A DNA stretch of 19,073 bases from the NCBI GenBank assembly GCA_030917985.1, contig JAUPTR010000270.1, forward strand, positions 1 through 19,073, read 5' to 3'. The notes under the pieces are model-generated. The model was not told the DNA's origin and ran no database searches. It saw only the letters and a program-made list of their open reading frames with translations. Shown one piece after another: positions 1-5,990 of the stretch. Position 1 is the stretch's first letter. Each line of letters begins with the position of its first letter. The position numbers and the translations under genes were made by a program. This DNA is from Pseudomonadota bacterium. GTDB lineage: Bacteria; Pseudomonadota; Gammaproteobacteria; Burkholderiales; SCOH01.

Positions 1-356
1 ATGATTCATTTTCTTTCGTCTACAGCCGCCGTCCCGGCACGCCGGCAGCCGATCTGCAGGATGAAACGCCGGATGACATCAAACTGCAGCGCCTGAAACG
101 TTTGCAGCAACGTATCGAGCAGATGGCAGCGGAGATTCGCAGGCGCATGCTGGGGACAGTCCAGCGTGTTCTGGTGGAAGGCCTCTCCAAGCGTGATCCA
201 AACGAGCTGGCAGGGCGTACCGACAACAACCGTATAGTGAATTTTGTCGGTCATCCACGTTTGATCAATCATTTTGTCGACGTGCGTATTGTCGAGTCGA
301 TGGCGCATACCTTGCGTGGCGAAATCGTCACCAATGAGTCGGTGCTGCCAGTCTGA
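1..356 (+). CDS. miaB: tRNA-2-methylthio-N6-dimethylallyladenosine synthase MiaB, C-terminal part (5' truncated)
   Basis: This is the last 117 codons of MiaB, read in the frame beginning at base 3; the gene starts left of the window. MiaB is a radical-SAM methylthiotransferase that adds the 2-methylthio group to i6A37 of tRNAs reading UNN codons. The fragment begins at the end of the radical-SAM barrel, with the typical FSFVYSRRPGTPAA stretch, and continues through the helical linker (LQRLKRLQQRIEQMA). It ends in the TRAM RNA-binding domain, where VLVEGLSKRDPNELAGRTDNN and a closing segment with VDVRIVES can be recognised. The Fe-S ligands (CxxxCxxC) lie outside the window. The position directly upstream of phoH and ybeY is the usual proteobacterial order and supports MiaB rather than the related RimO or MtaB. 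Identification is firm from the TRAM region and the context. Confidence 0.95.
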   Translation, partial: DSFSFVYSRRPGTPAADLQDETPDDIKLQRLKRLQQRIEQMAAEIRRRMLGTVQRVLVEGLSKRDPNELAGRTDNNRIVNFVGHPRLINHFVDVRIVESMAHTLRGEIVTNESVLPV

Positions 357-415
357 ACGCTCGCCGTCAGTGCTGCTGTGGCAGACTATTTAACCTGTGA
401 AAACTTGCCGAGCCG

Positions 416-1399
416 ATGCCCACTACTTTTGAGGTTGCCTTTACCCCAGTCGACAACACGCGGCTGGCCCGCTTGTGCGGAACGCTCGATGAAAACCTGA
501 AGCAGATTGAAACTGCCCTGAACGTCAATATCGCACGCCGTAACGAAGTGTTTCGCGTGTCTGGCGATGCGATCATGGCGGGGCGTGCAATCGAACTTTT
601 GCAGAAGTTTTATTCGCAGGCCGAGCGCCATCTGGATGTGGAGGATGTACAGCTTGGCGTGATTGAAGGGATGCGTGAAGCTGCTGGTTCCACTCCGGAC
701 TTACAGTCGCCGGTGTTGTTGACGCGGCGGCCCGATTTGCGCGGGCGGACACCAAGACAGGCAGAATACCTGCGCCAGATTCAGTCGCATGACATTACCT
801 TCGGCATCGGCCCTGCCGGCACCGGCAAAACCTACCTGGCAGTGGCTTCCGCTGTTGATGCGCTGGAACGGGACATGGTCAAAAGGATCGTGCTGGTACG
901 GCCCGCTGTTGAGGCTGGCGAGAAGCTGGGATTCTTGCCCGGTGATCTGGCGCAGAAGGTCGATCCTTATTTGCGCCCGCTGTACGATGCACTTTATGAT
1001 CTGATGGGCTTTGACAAGGTGACCCGTCTGTTCGAGAAAAGCACCATCGAGATTGCGCCGCTGGCCTACATGCGTGGCCGCACCCTGAATCATTCATTCA
1101 TCATTCTCGATGAGGCGCAGAACACCACACCGGAGCAGATGAAAATGTTCCTGACCCGAATCGGCTTCGGCACCAAGGCGGTGATTACGGGTGATGTAAC
1201 CCAGATCGACCTTGCCCGGCATCAGAAATCGGGCCTGGTGGAGGCCCAGCAAGTGCTGGAAAAGGTGCGCGGCATCGCTTTCCTGCGTTTCCTTTCGGAA
1301 GATGTGGTACGCCATCCGCTGGTGCAGAAAATTGTGGAGGCCTACGATCATTATCAGCAGGGACAGAAGGGAGGCAAAGATGCCGGTCGTGGCGCCTAA
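416..1399 (+). CDS. ybeZ: PhoH-like (YbeZ) ATPase
   Basis: The product is a 327-residue PhoH family cytoplasmic P-loop ATPase of the YbeZ type, which partners YbeY in rRNA maturation and ribosome quality control (family knowledge). The N-terminal ~95 residues form the small KH-like domain seen in PhoH-like proteins. The ATPase core starts around residue 105. Walker A is GPAGTGKT at residues 132-139, followed by the family signature VRPAVEAGEKLGFLPGD near 161-177. Walker B is FIILDEAQN at about 228-236, and a sensor-type ITGDVTQID follows near 257-265. Length is normal for the family. The ATG at 416 is 59 bp after the miaB stop and has only a weak ribosome binding site; I see no better in-frame start. 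The 3' end overlaps ybeY by 20 bp, which suggests translational coupling of the two partner proteins. Confidence 0.96.
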   Translation: MPTTFEVAFTPVDNTRLARLCGTLDENLKQIETALNVNIARRNEVFRVSGDAIMAGRAIELLQKFYSQAERHLDVEDVQLGVIEGMREAAGSTPDLQSPVLLTRRPDLRGRTPRQAEYLRQIQSHDITFGIGPAGTGKTYLAVASAVDALERDMVKRIVLVRPAVEAGEKLGFLPGDLAQKVDPYLRPLYDALYDLMGFDKVTRLFEKSTIEIAPLAYMRGRTLNHSFIILDEAQNTTPEQMKMFLTRIGFGTKAVITGDVTQIDLARHQKSGLVEAQQVLEKVRGIAFLRFLSEDVVRHPLVQKIVEAYDHYQQGQKGGKDAGRGA

Positions 1400-1850
1400 G
1401 CTGGCGCTGAGTGTCCAGTATGTGATCCAGAAGCAAGGTGACACGCCCAGCCGCAGTCAATTGCGGCAATGGGTGCAAGCGGCTTTGCGGTGCGATGCCG
1501 AAATAAACTTGCGTTTGGTGGGCACGGACGAGGGGCGCGATCTGAATCGTGATTATCGTGGCAAGGACTACGCAACCAACGTGCTGACCTTCGTCTATGA
1601 CGATGCAGCAATAGACGGCATGCCGCTGATGGGGGACCTGGTGTTCTGCGATGAGGTGGTGAGGCGCGAAGCCCGGGAGCAGAATAAGCCCTTGTTTGCG
1701 CATTATGCGCATCTCGTTGTGCACGGCGTATTGCATTTGCAAGGTTATGACCATGAAAACGACGCTGATGCCGAGGTAATGGAAGCGCTGGAAACCCAAA
1801 TCGTCATGAATCTGGGTTACGATAATCCCTATCAAGAACAGATACTCTAG
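1380..1850 (+). CDS. ybeY: Endoribonuclease YbeY (16S rRNA 3'-end maturation factor)
   Basis: This 156-residue product is the zinc-dependent single-strand endoribonuclease YbeY (UPF0054), needed for 16S rRNA 3'-end processing and late 70S quality control. The signature HGVLHLQGYDH is at residues 115-125, giving the three zinc-binding histidines H115, H119 and H125. The conserved arginine-containing segment (LNRDYRGKDYATNVLTF) is at about 55-71. The reading frame stays open upstream to 1212, but that part lies within phoH. The start is placed at ATG 1380 because a strong GGAGG (1370-1374) precedes it by five bases and the resulting length (~156 aa) fits the family. The start lies inside the 3' end of phoH. 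Confidence 0.96.
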   Translation: MPVVAPKLALSVQYVIQKQGDTPSRSQLRQWVQAALRCDAEINLRLVGTDEGRDLNRDYRGKDYATNVLTFVYDDAAIDGMPLMGDLVFCDEVVRREAREQNKPLFAHYAHLVVHGVLHLQGYDHENDADAEVMEALETQIVMNLGYDNPYQEQIL

Positions 1851-1854
1851 TCTC

Positions 1855-2697
1855 ATGGAAGAACCCTCCAGGCCGAACTGGCTTGAACGCCTGTCCGCGT
1901 TTCTGATGCGCGAGCCGGAAGACAGCGAGCAATTGCTGGAATTGCTGCGCGGCGCCTACGAGCGCAACCTGATGGATGCCGAGGCCTTGGGCATGATTGA
2001 GGGTGTATTGCAGGTTTCGCAAATTGAGGTGCGGGATATCATGATCCCGCGCTCTCAGATGGACGTGATCGATATCAACGACCCGCCCGAAAAATTCATC
2101 CCCTTCCTGATCAATACTGCACATTCCCGTTTTCCTGTTGTCGACAAGGATAAAGACAGTGTGATTGGCATTCTGCTGGCCAAGGACATGCTGCGTTATT
2201 ACGCAGAGGGAGAGGATAATTTCAATGTGCGTGAAATGTTGCGCCCGGCGATTTTCATTCCCGAGTCCAAGCGGCTGAATACACTACTGCGCGATTTCCG
2301 CTCCAGCCGTAACCATATTGCCATTGTTGTGGATGAGTATGGCGGAGTTGCCGGTCTGGTGACGATTGAAGATGTGATGGAGCAGATCGTCGGCGACATT
2401 GCCGATGAGTATGATTACGACGAGCCGGAAGACGGCATCATTCGTGATCGTGATGGCCGCTATCGGGTCAAGGCGACGACGCTGATCGAGGACTTCAACG
2501 AGATGCTGCATTCCCGCTTGAGCGATGAGGAGTGTGACACCATTGGTGGTCTGGTGGTGCAGCATTTTGGCCATTTGCCAAAGCGTGGTGAGGCGATCAG
2601 CTTTGGCGGCTTTGATTTTGAAGTGCTGCGTGCCGACAGTCGGCGTGTGCACAGCTTGTTGGTGGCGTCGAGCCTTGATTCTTCTTTGGAGGCTTGA
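1855..2697 (+). CDS. corC: HlyC/CorC family transporter-associated CBS protein (CorC)
   Basis: A 280-residue soluble protein of the CorC/HlyC family, historically linked to Mg2+/Co2+ efflux together with CorA. It has a short N-terminal region (MEEPSRPNWLERLSAFL), then VRDIMIPRSQMDVID at about residues 60-75, which opens the first CBS domain. A second CBS domain covers about 130-190 (NHIAIVVDEYGGVAGLVTIED), and the C-terminal CorC_HlyC (transporter-associated) domain spans about 205-275 (GRYRVKATTLIEDFNEML, DTIGGLVVQHFGHLPKRGE). No membrane segment is present, so this is the short soluble form rather than the CNNM-like form with DUF21. It lies 4 bp after ybeY and 18 bp before lnt, the standard proteobacterial order, and is most likely co-transcribed with them. 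Confidence 0.95.
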   Translation: MEEPSRPNWLERLSAFLMREPEDSEQLLELLRGAYERNLMDAEALGMIEGVLQVSQIEVRDIMIPRSQMDVIDINDPPEKFIPFLINTAHSRFPVVDKDKDSVIGILLAKDMLRYYAEGEDNFNVREMLRPAIFIPESKRLNTLLRDFRSSRNHIAIVVDEYGGVAGLVTIEDVMEQIVGDIADEYDYDEPEDGIIRDRDGRYRVKATTLIEDFNEMLHSRLSDEECDTIGGLVVQHFGHLPKRGEAISFGGFDFEVLRADSRRVHSLLVASSLDSSLEA

Positions 2698-2715
2698 GGT
2701 GCCAGGTCAAGCCTG

Positions 2716-4224
2716 ATGTTTTTGCGATCTTTTCCTTTTGCCTGTTTCCTGACTTTGCTGTTGGGCGCCTGCTGCGTGTTCGGCTTTGCGCCCTATGCCC
2801 TTTGGTTTTTGCCGATCATCGCTTTTGCGGGCTGGTTTCTGCTGCTGATGCAGTTTTCAGTCAAGCGGCAGCGGCTGCTTCTGGCTGCCTGTTTTGGATT
2901 TGCCTATTTCTTTGCCGGTATCGGCTGGTTGTATATCAGTCTCAACCATTACGGTGGTATGCCGCCCGTGCTTGCGATACTGGCGGTGGCGCTGTTTGCT
3001 GCTTATCTGGCGCTCTTCCCCCTGGCGGCGATGCATTTGGCTACACGTTTATCGGTGGCGCCTGTTGTTTGGCTGCTGCTGGTGTTGCCTGCCTGTTATG
3101 GTCTTGGTGAATGGTTGCGGGGATGGCTGTTCTCCGGTTTTCCCTGGTTGGCAGTAGGTTATGCCCAAATCCCGGGGGGCTGGCTTGCCGGTTACGTCCC
3201 TGTCCTTGGAATCTATGGTGTCGGCTATCTCTCCTTGCTGAGCTCTGCCATTGTGGCAGTTTTACTGGTGCCGGGCATGGCGCTGCGATTGCGCGGGGTG
3301 GGCTTGTTGTTGCTTGCCATCGTATGGACCGGGGGGGCATGTCTGCAGCAAATCAGCTGGACTGAGCCGGTTGGCGAGTCCGTTTCGGTCGCATTGTTGC
3401 AGGGAAACATTCCGCAGGATCGCAAATGGCAGGAAGATGCGCTGCAAGACACGTTTGATCGTTATGCGCAATTGATTCGCTCTTCGTCGCAGCAACTGAT
3501 CGTGTTGCCGGAGACCGCCTTGCCGGTATTCATGCATGAATTGCCTGATGCATTTCTGGCGCAGATTGGCAAGCATGCCCGGCAGCATGGGGCGGACGTA
3601 CTGCTGGGTGTGCCATCACTGACAGCAGATGGTAGCCAGTATTACAACTCGGTCGTCAGTGTTGGCGTCTCGCCTGTGCAGATGTTTCGCAAGATTCACC
3701 TGGTTCCATTTGGTGAATTCATTCCGTTCAAGGCATTGCTTGGCGGGGTTTATCAGTCGTTGAATATTCCATTGACCGATTTTGCTCCGGGCAAGCCCGA
3801 TCAGGGGTATATGCAGGTCGCAGGGCAGCGCTTGCTGGTCAATATTTGTTATGAAGATGTTTTCGGCGAGGAGTTGCTGTCACGCGTGCCTTCATCGACC
3901 ATATTGCTGAATGTCACCAACGATGCCTGGTACGATCGTTCGCCCGCGGCCCATCAGCATCTGCAGATTGCACAGGCCAGAGCCGCTGAAACCGGGCGCT
4001 ACATGTTGCGTGCGACCAATACCGGCATGACGGCCATCATTGACCAGCGCGGACAGCTTGTCGAGATCGCTCCGTGGTTTCAGATGCTGGCACTGACAGG
4101 TGAGGCGCAAGGCTTTGAAGGTGTGACGCCTTATGTGCGTTTTGGCAACGCGCCGATCATTGTCTGGATGCTGTTGACTGTTTTGTGGTGCTGGCGCAGA
4201 TCATTTGTTGCCAGGCTGGATTAG
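2716..4224 (+). CDS. lnt: Apolipoprotein N-acyltransferase
   Basis: A 502-residue inner-membrane enzyme that transfers the third acyl chain from a phospholipid to the N-terminal cysteine of diacylglyceryl lipoproteins, completing lipoprotein maturation. The N-terminal ~215 residues hold hydrophobic membrane segments (for example 8-28, 28-46, 52-74, 83-105, 113-130, 160-187 and 193-210). The periplasmic nitrilase-like domain covers about 222-460. The catalytic triad is visible as E266 (VLPETALP), K326 (FRKIHLVPFGEFIP) and C378 (NICYEDVFGEE). A last membrane helix is at about 478-495. Length matches the family. The 3' end overlaps the convergent carbonic anhydrase gene by 24 bp. Several G runs (six at 3174-3179, seven at 3331-3337) lie inside the gene, but the frame is intact. 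Confidence 0.97.
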   Translation: MFLRSFPFACFLTLLLGACCVFGFAPYALWFLPIIAFAGWFLLLMQFSVKRQRLLLAACFGFAYFFAGIGWLYISLNHYGGMPPVLAILAVALFAAYLALFPLAAMHLATRLSVAPVVWLLLVLPACYGLGEWLRGWLFSGFPWLAVGYAQIPGGWLAGYVPVLGIYGVGYLSLLSSAIVAVLLVPGMALRLRGVGLLLLAIVWTGGACLQQISWTEPVGESVSVALLQGNIPQDRKWQEDALQDTFDRYAQLIRSSSQQLIVLPETALPVFMHELPDAFLAQIGKHARQHGADVLLGVPSLTADGSQYYNSVVSVGVSPVQMFRKIHLVPFGEFIPFKALLGGVYQSLNIPLTDFAPGKPDQGYMQVAGQRLLVNICYEDVFGEELLSRVPSSTILLNVTNDAWYDRSPAAHQHLQIAQARAAETGRYMLRATNTGMTAIIDQRGQLVEIAPWFQMLALTGEAQGFEGVTPYVRFGNAPIIVWMLLTVLWCWRRSFVARLD

Positions 4225-4920
4225 TTTTCCGCTCCGGATGAGTGACTGGATTTCGTCCGGGTTGGTTGAGCCATTGATGTTGGTGATGACCAGTTTGCCG
4301 AAGCCCATTTTCAGGTCGTTGCGGAAATCATAAAACGCACCAAGCACGGCAAGTTTGCCAGAACCAATCTCAGCTGAAAATTTTTGCATTGCTGCTTCAA
4401 CTTGCTGGTTGATATTCAACAGCACGCCATCGGTTACATCCATATCCTTGGGAATGCGCAGGCTATCGAGCTCTTTCTTGATCGCGGGTTCGATTTCTGC
4501 ATAGTTGCCTGTAGATGCCTTGATGGCGCCGCATGCCGCATGACCAACAATCAGTAGCAGGGGGGTGTGCAGGTGGCGCACGCCATACTCGACCGATCCC
4601 TCTGCCGTGACAAGCTGATTGCCGATATTGCGCACCATGAACAGGTCGTTGTCGGGGGATGGATGAAAGCCATTCTCATGTACCCGTGAGTCCGCGCAAG
4701 TCACTACTGTTGCCCGCGGTGTTTGCCGTTGGGCAAAATGTTCAAAATATTTCTTTGATTTGCTTTGGCTGAACCGTGCGTTGCCCTGCTGAATGCTGGC
4801 AATCACTCCGCGGATCTGGCTTTGCGGGTCCAGCATCCTGGGTGCATCACTCGCATGTGCGGGTATGCTGCCAATAAGCAGCAGTAAAGTGCTCATCAAG
4901 AGAAAATTCAGTTTGCTCAT
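4201..4920 (-). CDS. Secreted (periplasmic) beta-class carbonic anhydrase
   Basis: The 239-residue product carries a Sec signal peptide (MSKLNFLLMSTLLLLIGSIP followed by AHA, cleavage near residue 23 or 24) and a beta-carbonic anhydrase domain that interconverts CO2 and bicarbonate. The zinc site is visible as C75-x-D77-x-R79 (VVTCADSRVHENGF) and H127-xx-C130 (LIVGHAACGAI). Further family segments are FMVRNIGNQL (94-103) and EGSVEYGVRHLHTPLLLIVGH (107-127). The frame is open upstream to an ATG at 5065-5067, but the start is placed at 4918-4920 because GGGGAG precedes it by a few bases and the signal peptide then begins at residue 1. It is convergent with lnt (24 bp overlap) and divergent from the eps operon. 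Export points to a role in supplying bicarbonate or CO2 at the envelope; the physiological role is inference. Confidence 0.93.
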   Translation of the reverse strand: MSKLNFLLMSTLLLLIGSIPAHASDAPRMLDPQSQIRGVIASIQQGNARFSQSKSKKYFEHFAQRQTPRATVVTCADSRVHENGFHPSPDNDLFMVRNIGNQLVTAEGSVEYGVRHLHTPLLLIVGHAACGAIKASTGNYAEIEPAIKKELDSLRIPKDMDVTDGVLLNINQQVEAAMQKFSAEIGSGKLAVLGAFYDFRNDLKMGFGKLVITNINGSTNPDEIQSLIRSGKLIQPGNK

Positions 4921-5057
4921 GTTTCTCCCCGGGATTGCAAGACGAGGCTGGAATAATGAATGTGACTTCACCATACTTGACTCTATCCGGTTTAGCCAGG
5001 TGGATGTCTGTTCACTGTTGTTGGTGTGAATGTAACTGAGTTGCTGCAGGGTGTATC

Positions 5058-5075
5058 TGAGAATCATTATTCTCA
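5058..5075. promoter_or_regulatory. Fur-like palindromic operator
   Basis: The sequence TGAGAATCATTATTCTCA is a perfect 7-bp inverted repeat around a 4-base centre. Its left 13 bases match the classic Fur-box core (TGAGAATCATTAT), as in the 7-1-7 model. It overlaps the proposed -10 element of the carbonic anhydrase promoter (minus strand), the usual position for a repressor. Assignment to Fur rests on sequence resemblance only; another metalloregulator with a similar palindrome is possible. Confidence 0.45.
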
Positions 5076-5092
5076 GGCATGCGGCAGGTCAA
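5066..5092 (-). promoter_or_regulatory. Candidate sigma-70 promoter of the carbonic anhydrase gene
   Basis: On the minus strand TTGACC (complement of 5087-5092, five of six consensus bases) and AATAAT (complement of 5066-5071, five of six) are separated by 15 bp, slightly short of the optimum of 17. The start of transcription would lie near 5059, giving a leader of about 140 nt before the ATG at 4920. The Fur-like palindrome covers the -10 element. Confidence 0.35.
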
Positions 5093-5266
5093 TATGTATG
5101 TCTTTTTCCGAATGTTGTGCGAGCGCGCGCTGAATCTGCGAGAAGTCGCCCATGAATTTTATCCTGTCATCGCTCGCCTTTGTGGCCGTGATTGACGGAT
5201 CTGTAATAATTGTATGTTTTGCTTGGGTTAATATTGTTTGGCGTATGTCTTGGTTTGCTGGGTTTT

Positions 5267-5275
5267 TGGTATGAT
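5267..5275 (+). promoter_or_regulatory. Candidate extended -10 promoter of the eps operon
   Basis: TGG followed by TATGAT forms an extended -10 element (TGn plus a hexamer matching TATAAT at five of six bases). No good -35 sits at 16-18 bp upstream; TTGGTT at 5250-5255 is 14 bp away. Extended -10 promoters can work with weak -35 elements. Transcription would start near 5281-5283 and give a leader of about 60 nt to the first eps ATG at 5341. Confidence 0.35.
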
Positions 5276-5309
5276 ATTGTGCTAAAGTCACGCGCTGCGA
5301 ATAGGTTTA

Positions 5310-5322
5310 TGGGGTTGCCCCA
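5310..5322 (+). promoter_or_regulatory. Small hairpin in the eps leader next to the ribosome binding site
   Basis: TGGGG and CCCCA form a 5-bp GC-rich stem with a TTG triloop. It ends 9 bp before the GGAGG ribosome binding site (5332-5336) of the first eps gene. It lacks a following U tract, so it is not an intrinsic terminator. A role in translation or mRNA stability is possible but unproven, and a stem this short can occur by chance. Confidence 0.2.
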
Positions 5323-5340
5323 GTGAAATTTGGAGGAAAT

Positions 5341-5952
5341 ATGTATTCATTGCTCAGAGGGATCTTGGTGTCGTTGCTGGCTGCAGTTTTTCTTGCTGCA
5401 TGTGGTACAACGTATCCGCCGTTCAAGGATGATGGTTCGCCGGCCCCTGAGCGGGACTACCTGATCGGGCCGGGAGATTCGCTCAATGTCCAGGTGTGGC
5501 GCAATCCCGAGGTGTCCACCTCCGTAACGGTGCGCCCTGACGGCAAGATAACCACTCCCCTGGTAGAGGATGTTGATGCCAACGGCAAAACGCCGACTCA
5601 ACTGGCGCGTGATATCGAGAAGCGCCTCGCAAAATATATTCAGGAACCCATTGTTACCGTGATGGTAGGGGGGTTCACCGGTCCTTATTCCGAGCAGATT
5701 CGCGTGATTGGTCAGGCTGCCAGACCGCAGGCGCTGCCCTATCGTCAGAACATGAGCTTGCTGGATGTGATGATTGCCGTTGGCGGGATTACAGATTTTG
5801 CCGATGGTAATCGAGCAAGCATTCTGCGTGTGCACGGTGGTCGTCAGCAATTCGGTGTTCGTCTCGAAGATCTGGTTAAAGGCGGGGATTTGGCGGCCAA
5901 TCTGGAAATGCGCCCAGGTGATGTGTTGATCGTCCCTGAAAGCCTGTTCTGA
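5341..5952 (+). CDS. XrtA-system polysaccharide export lipoprotein (Wza/EpsE-like)
   Basis: A 203-residue outer-membrane lipoprotein that should form or gate the periplasmic side of the exopolysaccharide export channel. It has a lipoprotein signal peptide with lipobox LAAC and acylated Cys at residue 21. A Poly_export domain follows (YLIGPGDSLNVQVWRNPEVS near 40, RPDGKITTPLVEDVDANGKT), then one SLBB domain (IRVIGQAARPQALPYRQNMS, with VGGITDFADGN following), and the end PGDVLIVPESLF. It is much shorter than capsule exporter Wza (~380 aa) and lacks the second SLBB domain and C-terminal pore helix, as is normal for this PEP-CTERM-associated subfamily. The start is ATG 5341 because GGAGG at 5332-5336 precedes it by four bases. 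An in-frame GTG at 5323 lies upstream of that site and is disfavoured. It is the first gene of the operon. Confidence 0.92.
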   Translation: MYSLLRGILVSLLAAVFLAACGTTYPPFKDDGSPAPERDYLIGPGDSLNVQVWRNPEVSTSVTVRPDGKITTPLVEDVDANGKTPTQLARDIEKRLAKYIQEPIVTVMVGGFTGPYSEQIRVIGQAARPQALPYRQNMSLLDVMIAVGGITDFADGNRASILRVHGGRQQFGVRLEDLVKGGDLAANLEMRPGDVLIVPESLF

Positions 5953-5990
5953 TTGCCCTTTGATTGCTGAGTACCGGAGCCTGATCTCCC

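Larger units (their letters stand above)
4921..5340. other. 420 bp divergent intergenic region between carbonic anhydrase and eps operon
   Basis: No convincing gene is seen here. The part from about 5180 to 5290 is clearly AT-richer than the flanking genes. It contains the Fur-like palindrome and anhydrase promoter, an extended -10 candidate for the eps operon, and a short hairpin before the eps ribosome binding site. It also has three related short direct repeats: GTATGTCTT at 5096-5104 and 5243-5251, and GTATGTTTT at 5212-5220. Two small open frames, 5073-5291 minus (72 codons, GTG start) and 5152-5274 plus (40 codons, hydrophobic), overlap these signals and each other; I could not support either as a gene. 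Confidence 0.7.

Noticed and set aside
1212..1379. Upstream extension of the ybeY frame inside phoH.
   Set aside because: Codons there belong to phoH; the strong GGAGG before ATG 1380 and the family length decide the start.
2694..3365. Other-frame open frames over lnt rich in Cys/Trp.
   Set aside because: Shadow frames of lnt; composition reflects the hydrophobic codons of the real gene.
4225..4260. Inverted repeat CCGGA/TCCGG after lnt as a terminator.
   Set aside because: Short, widely spaced arms, no U tract, and located inside the anhydrase coding region.
4921..5067. N-terminal extension of the carbonic anhydrase to an ATG at 5065-5067.
   Set aside because: It would put 49 residues before an obvious signal peptide, the ATG lies in the proposed -10/Fur box, and a good ribosome binding site precedes the ATG at 4920.
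5152..5274. 40-codon hydrophobic open frame on the plus strand (begins MNFILSSLAFVAVIDG).
   Set aside because: Overlaps the minus-strand frame and the -10 element, and its hydrophobicity is expected from T-rich sequence. No family recognised.
5160..5290. Sigma-54 (-24/-12) promoter for the eps operon, expected if PrsR-type control applied.
   Set aside because: No GG-N10-GC pair with a reasonable TGGC/TTGC context was found in the region I checked.
5073..5291. 72-codon open frame on the minus strand with a GTG start.
   Set aside because: No ribosome binding site or recognised motif, and it covers the eps promoter candidate and ends in the Fur-like palindrome. A small unknown gene cannot be fully excluded.
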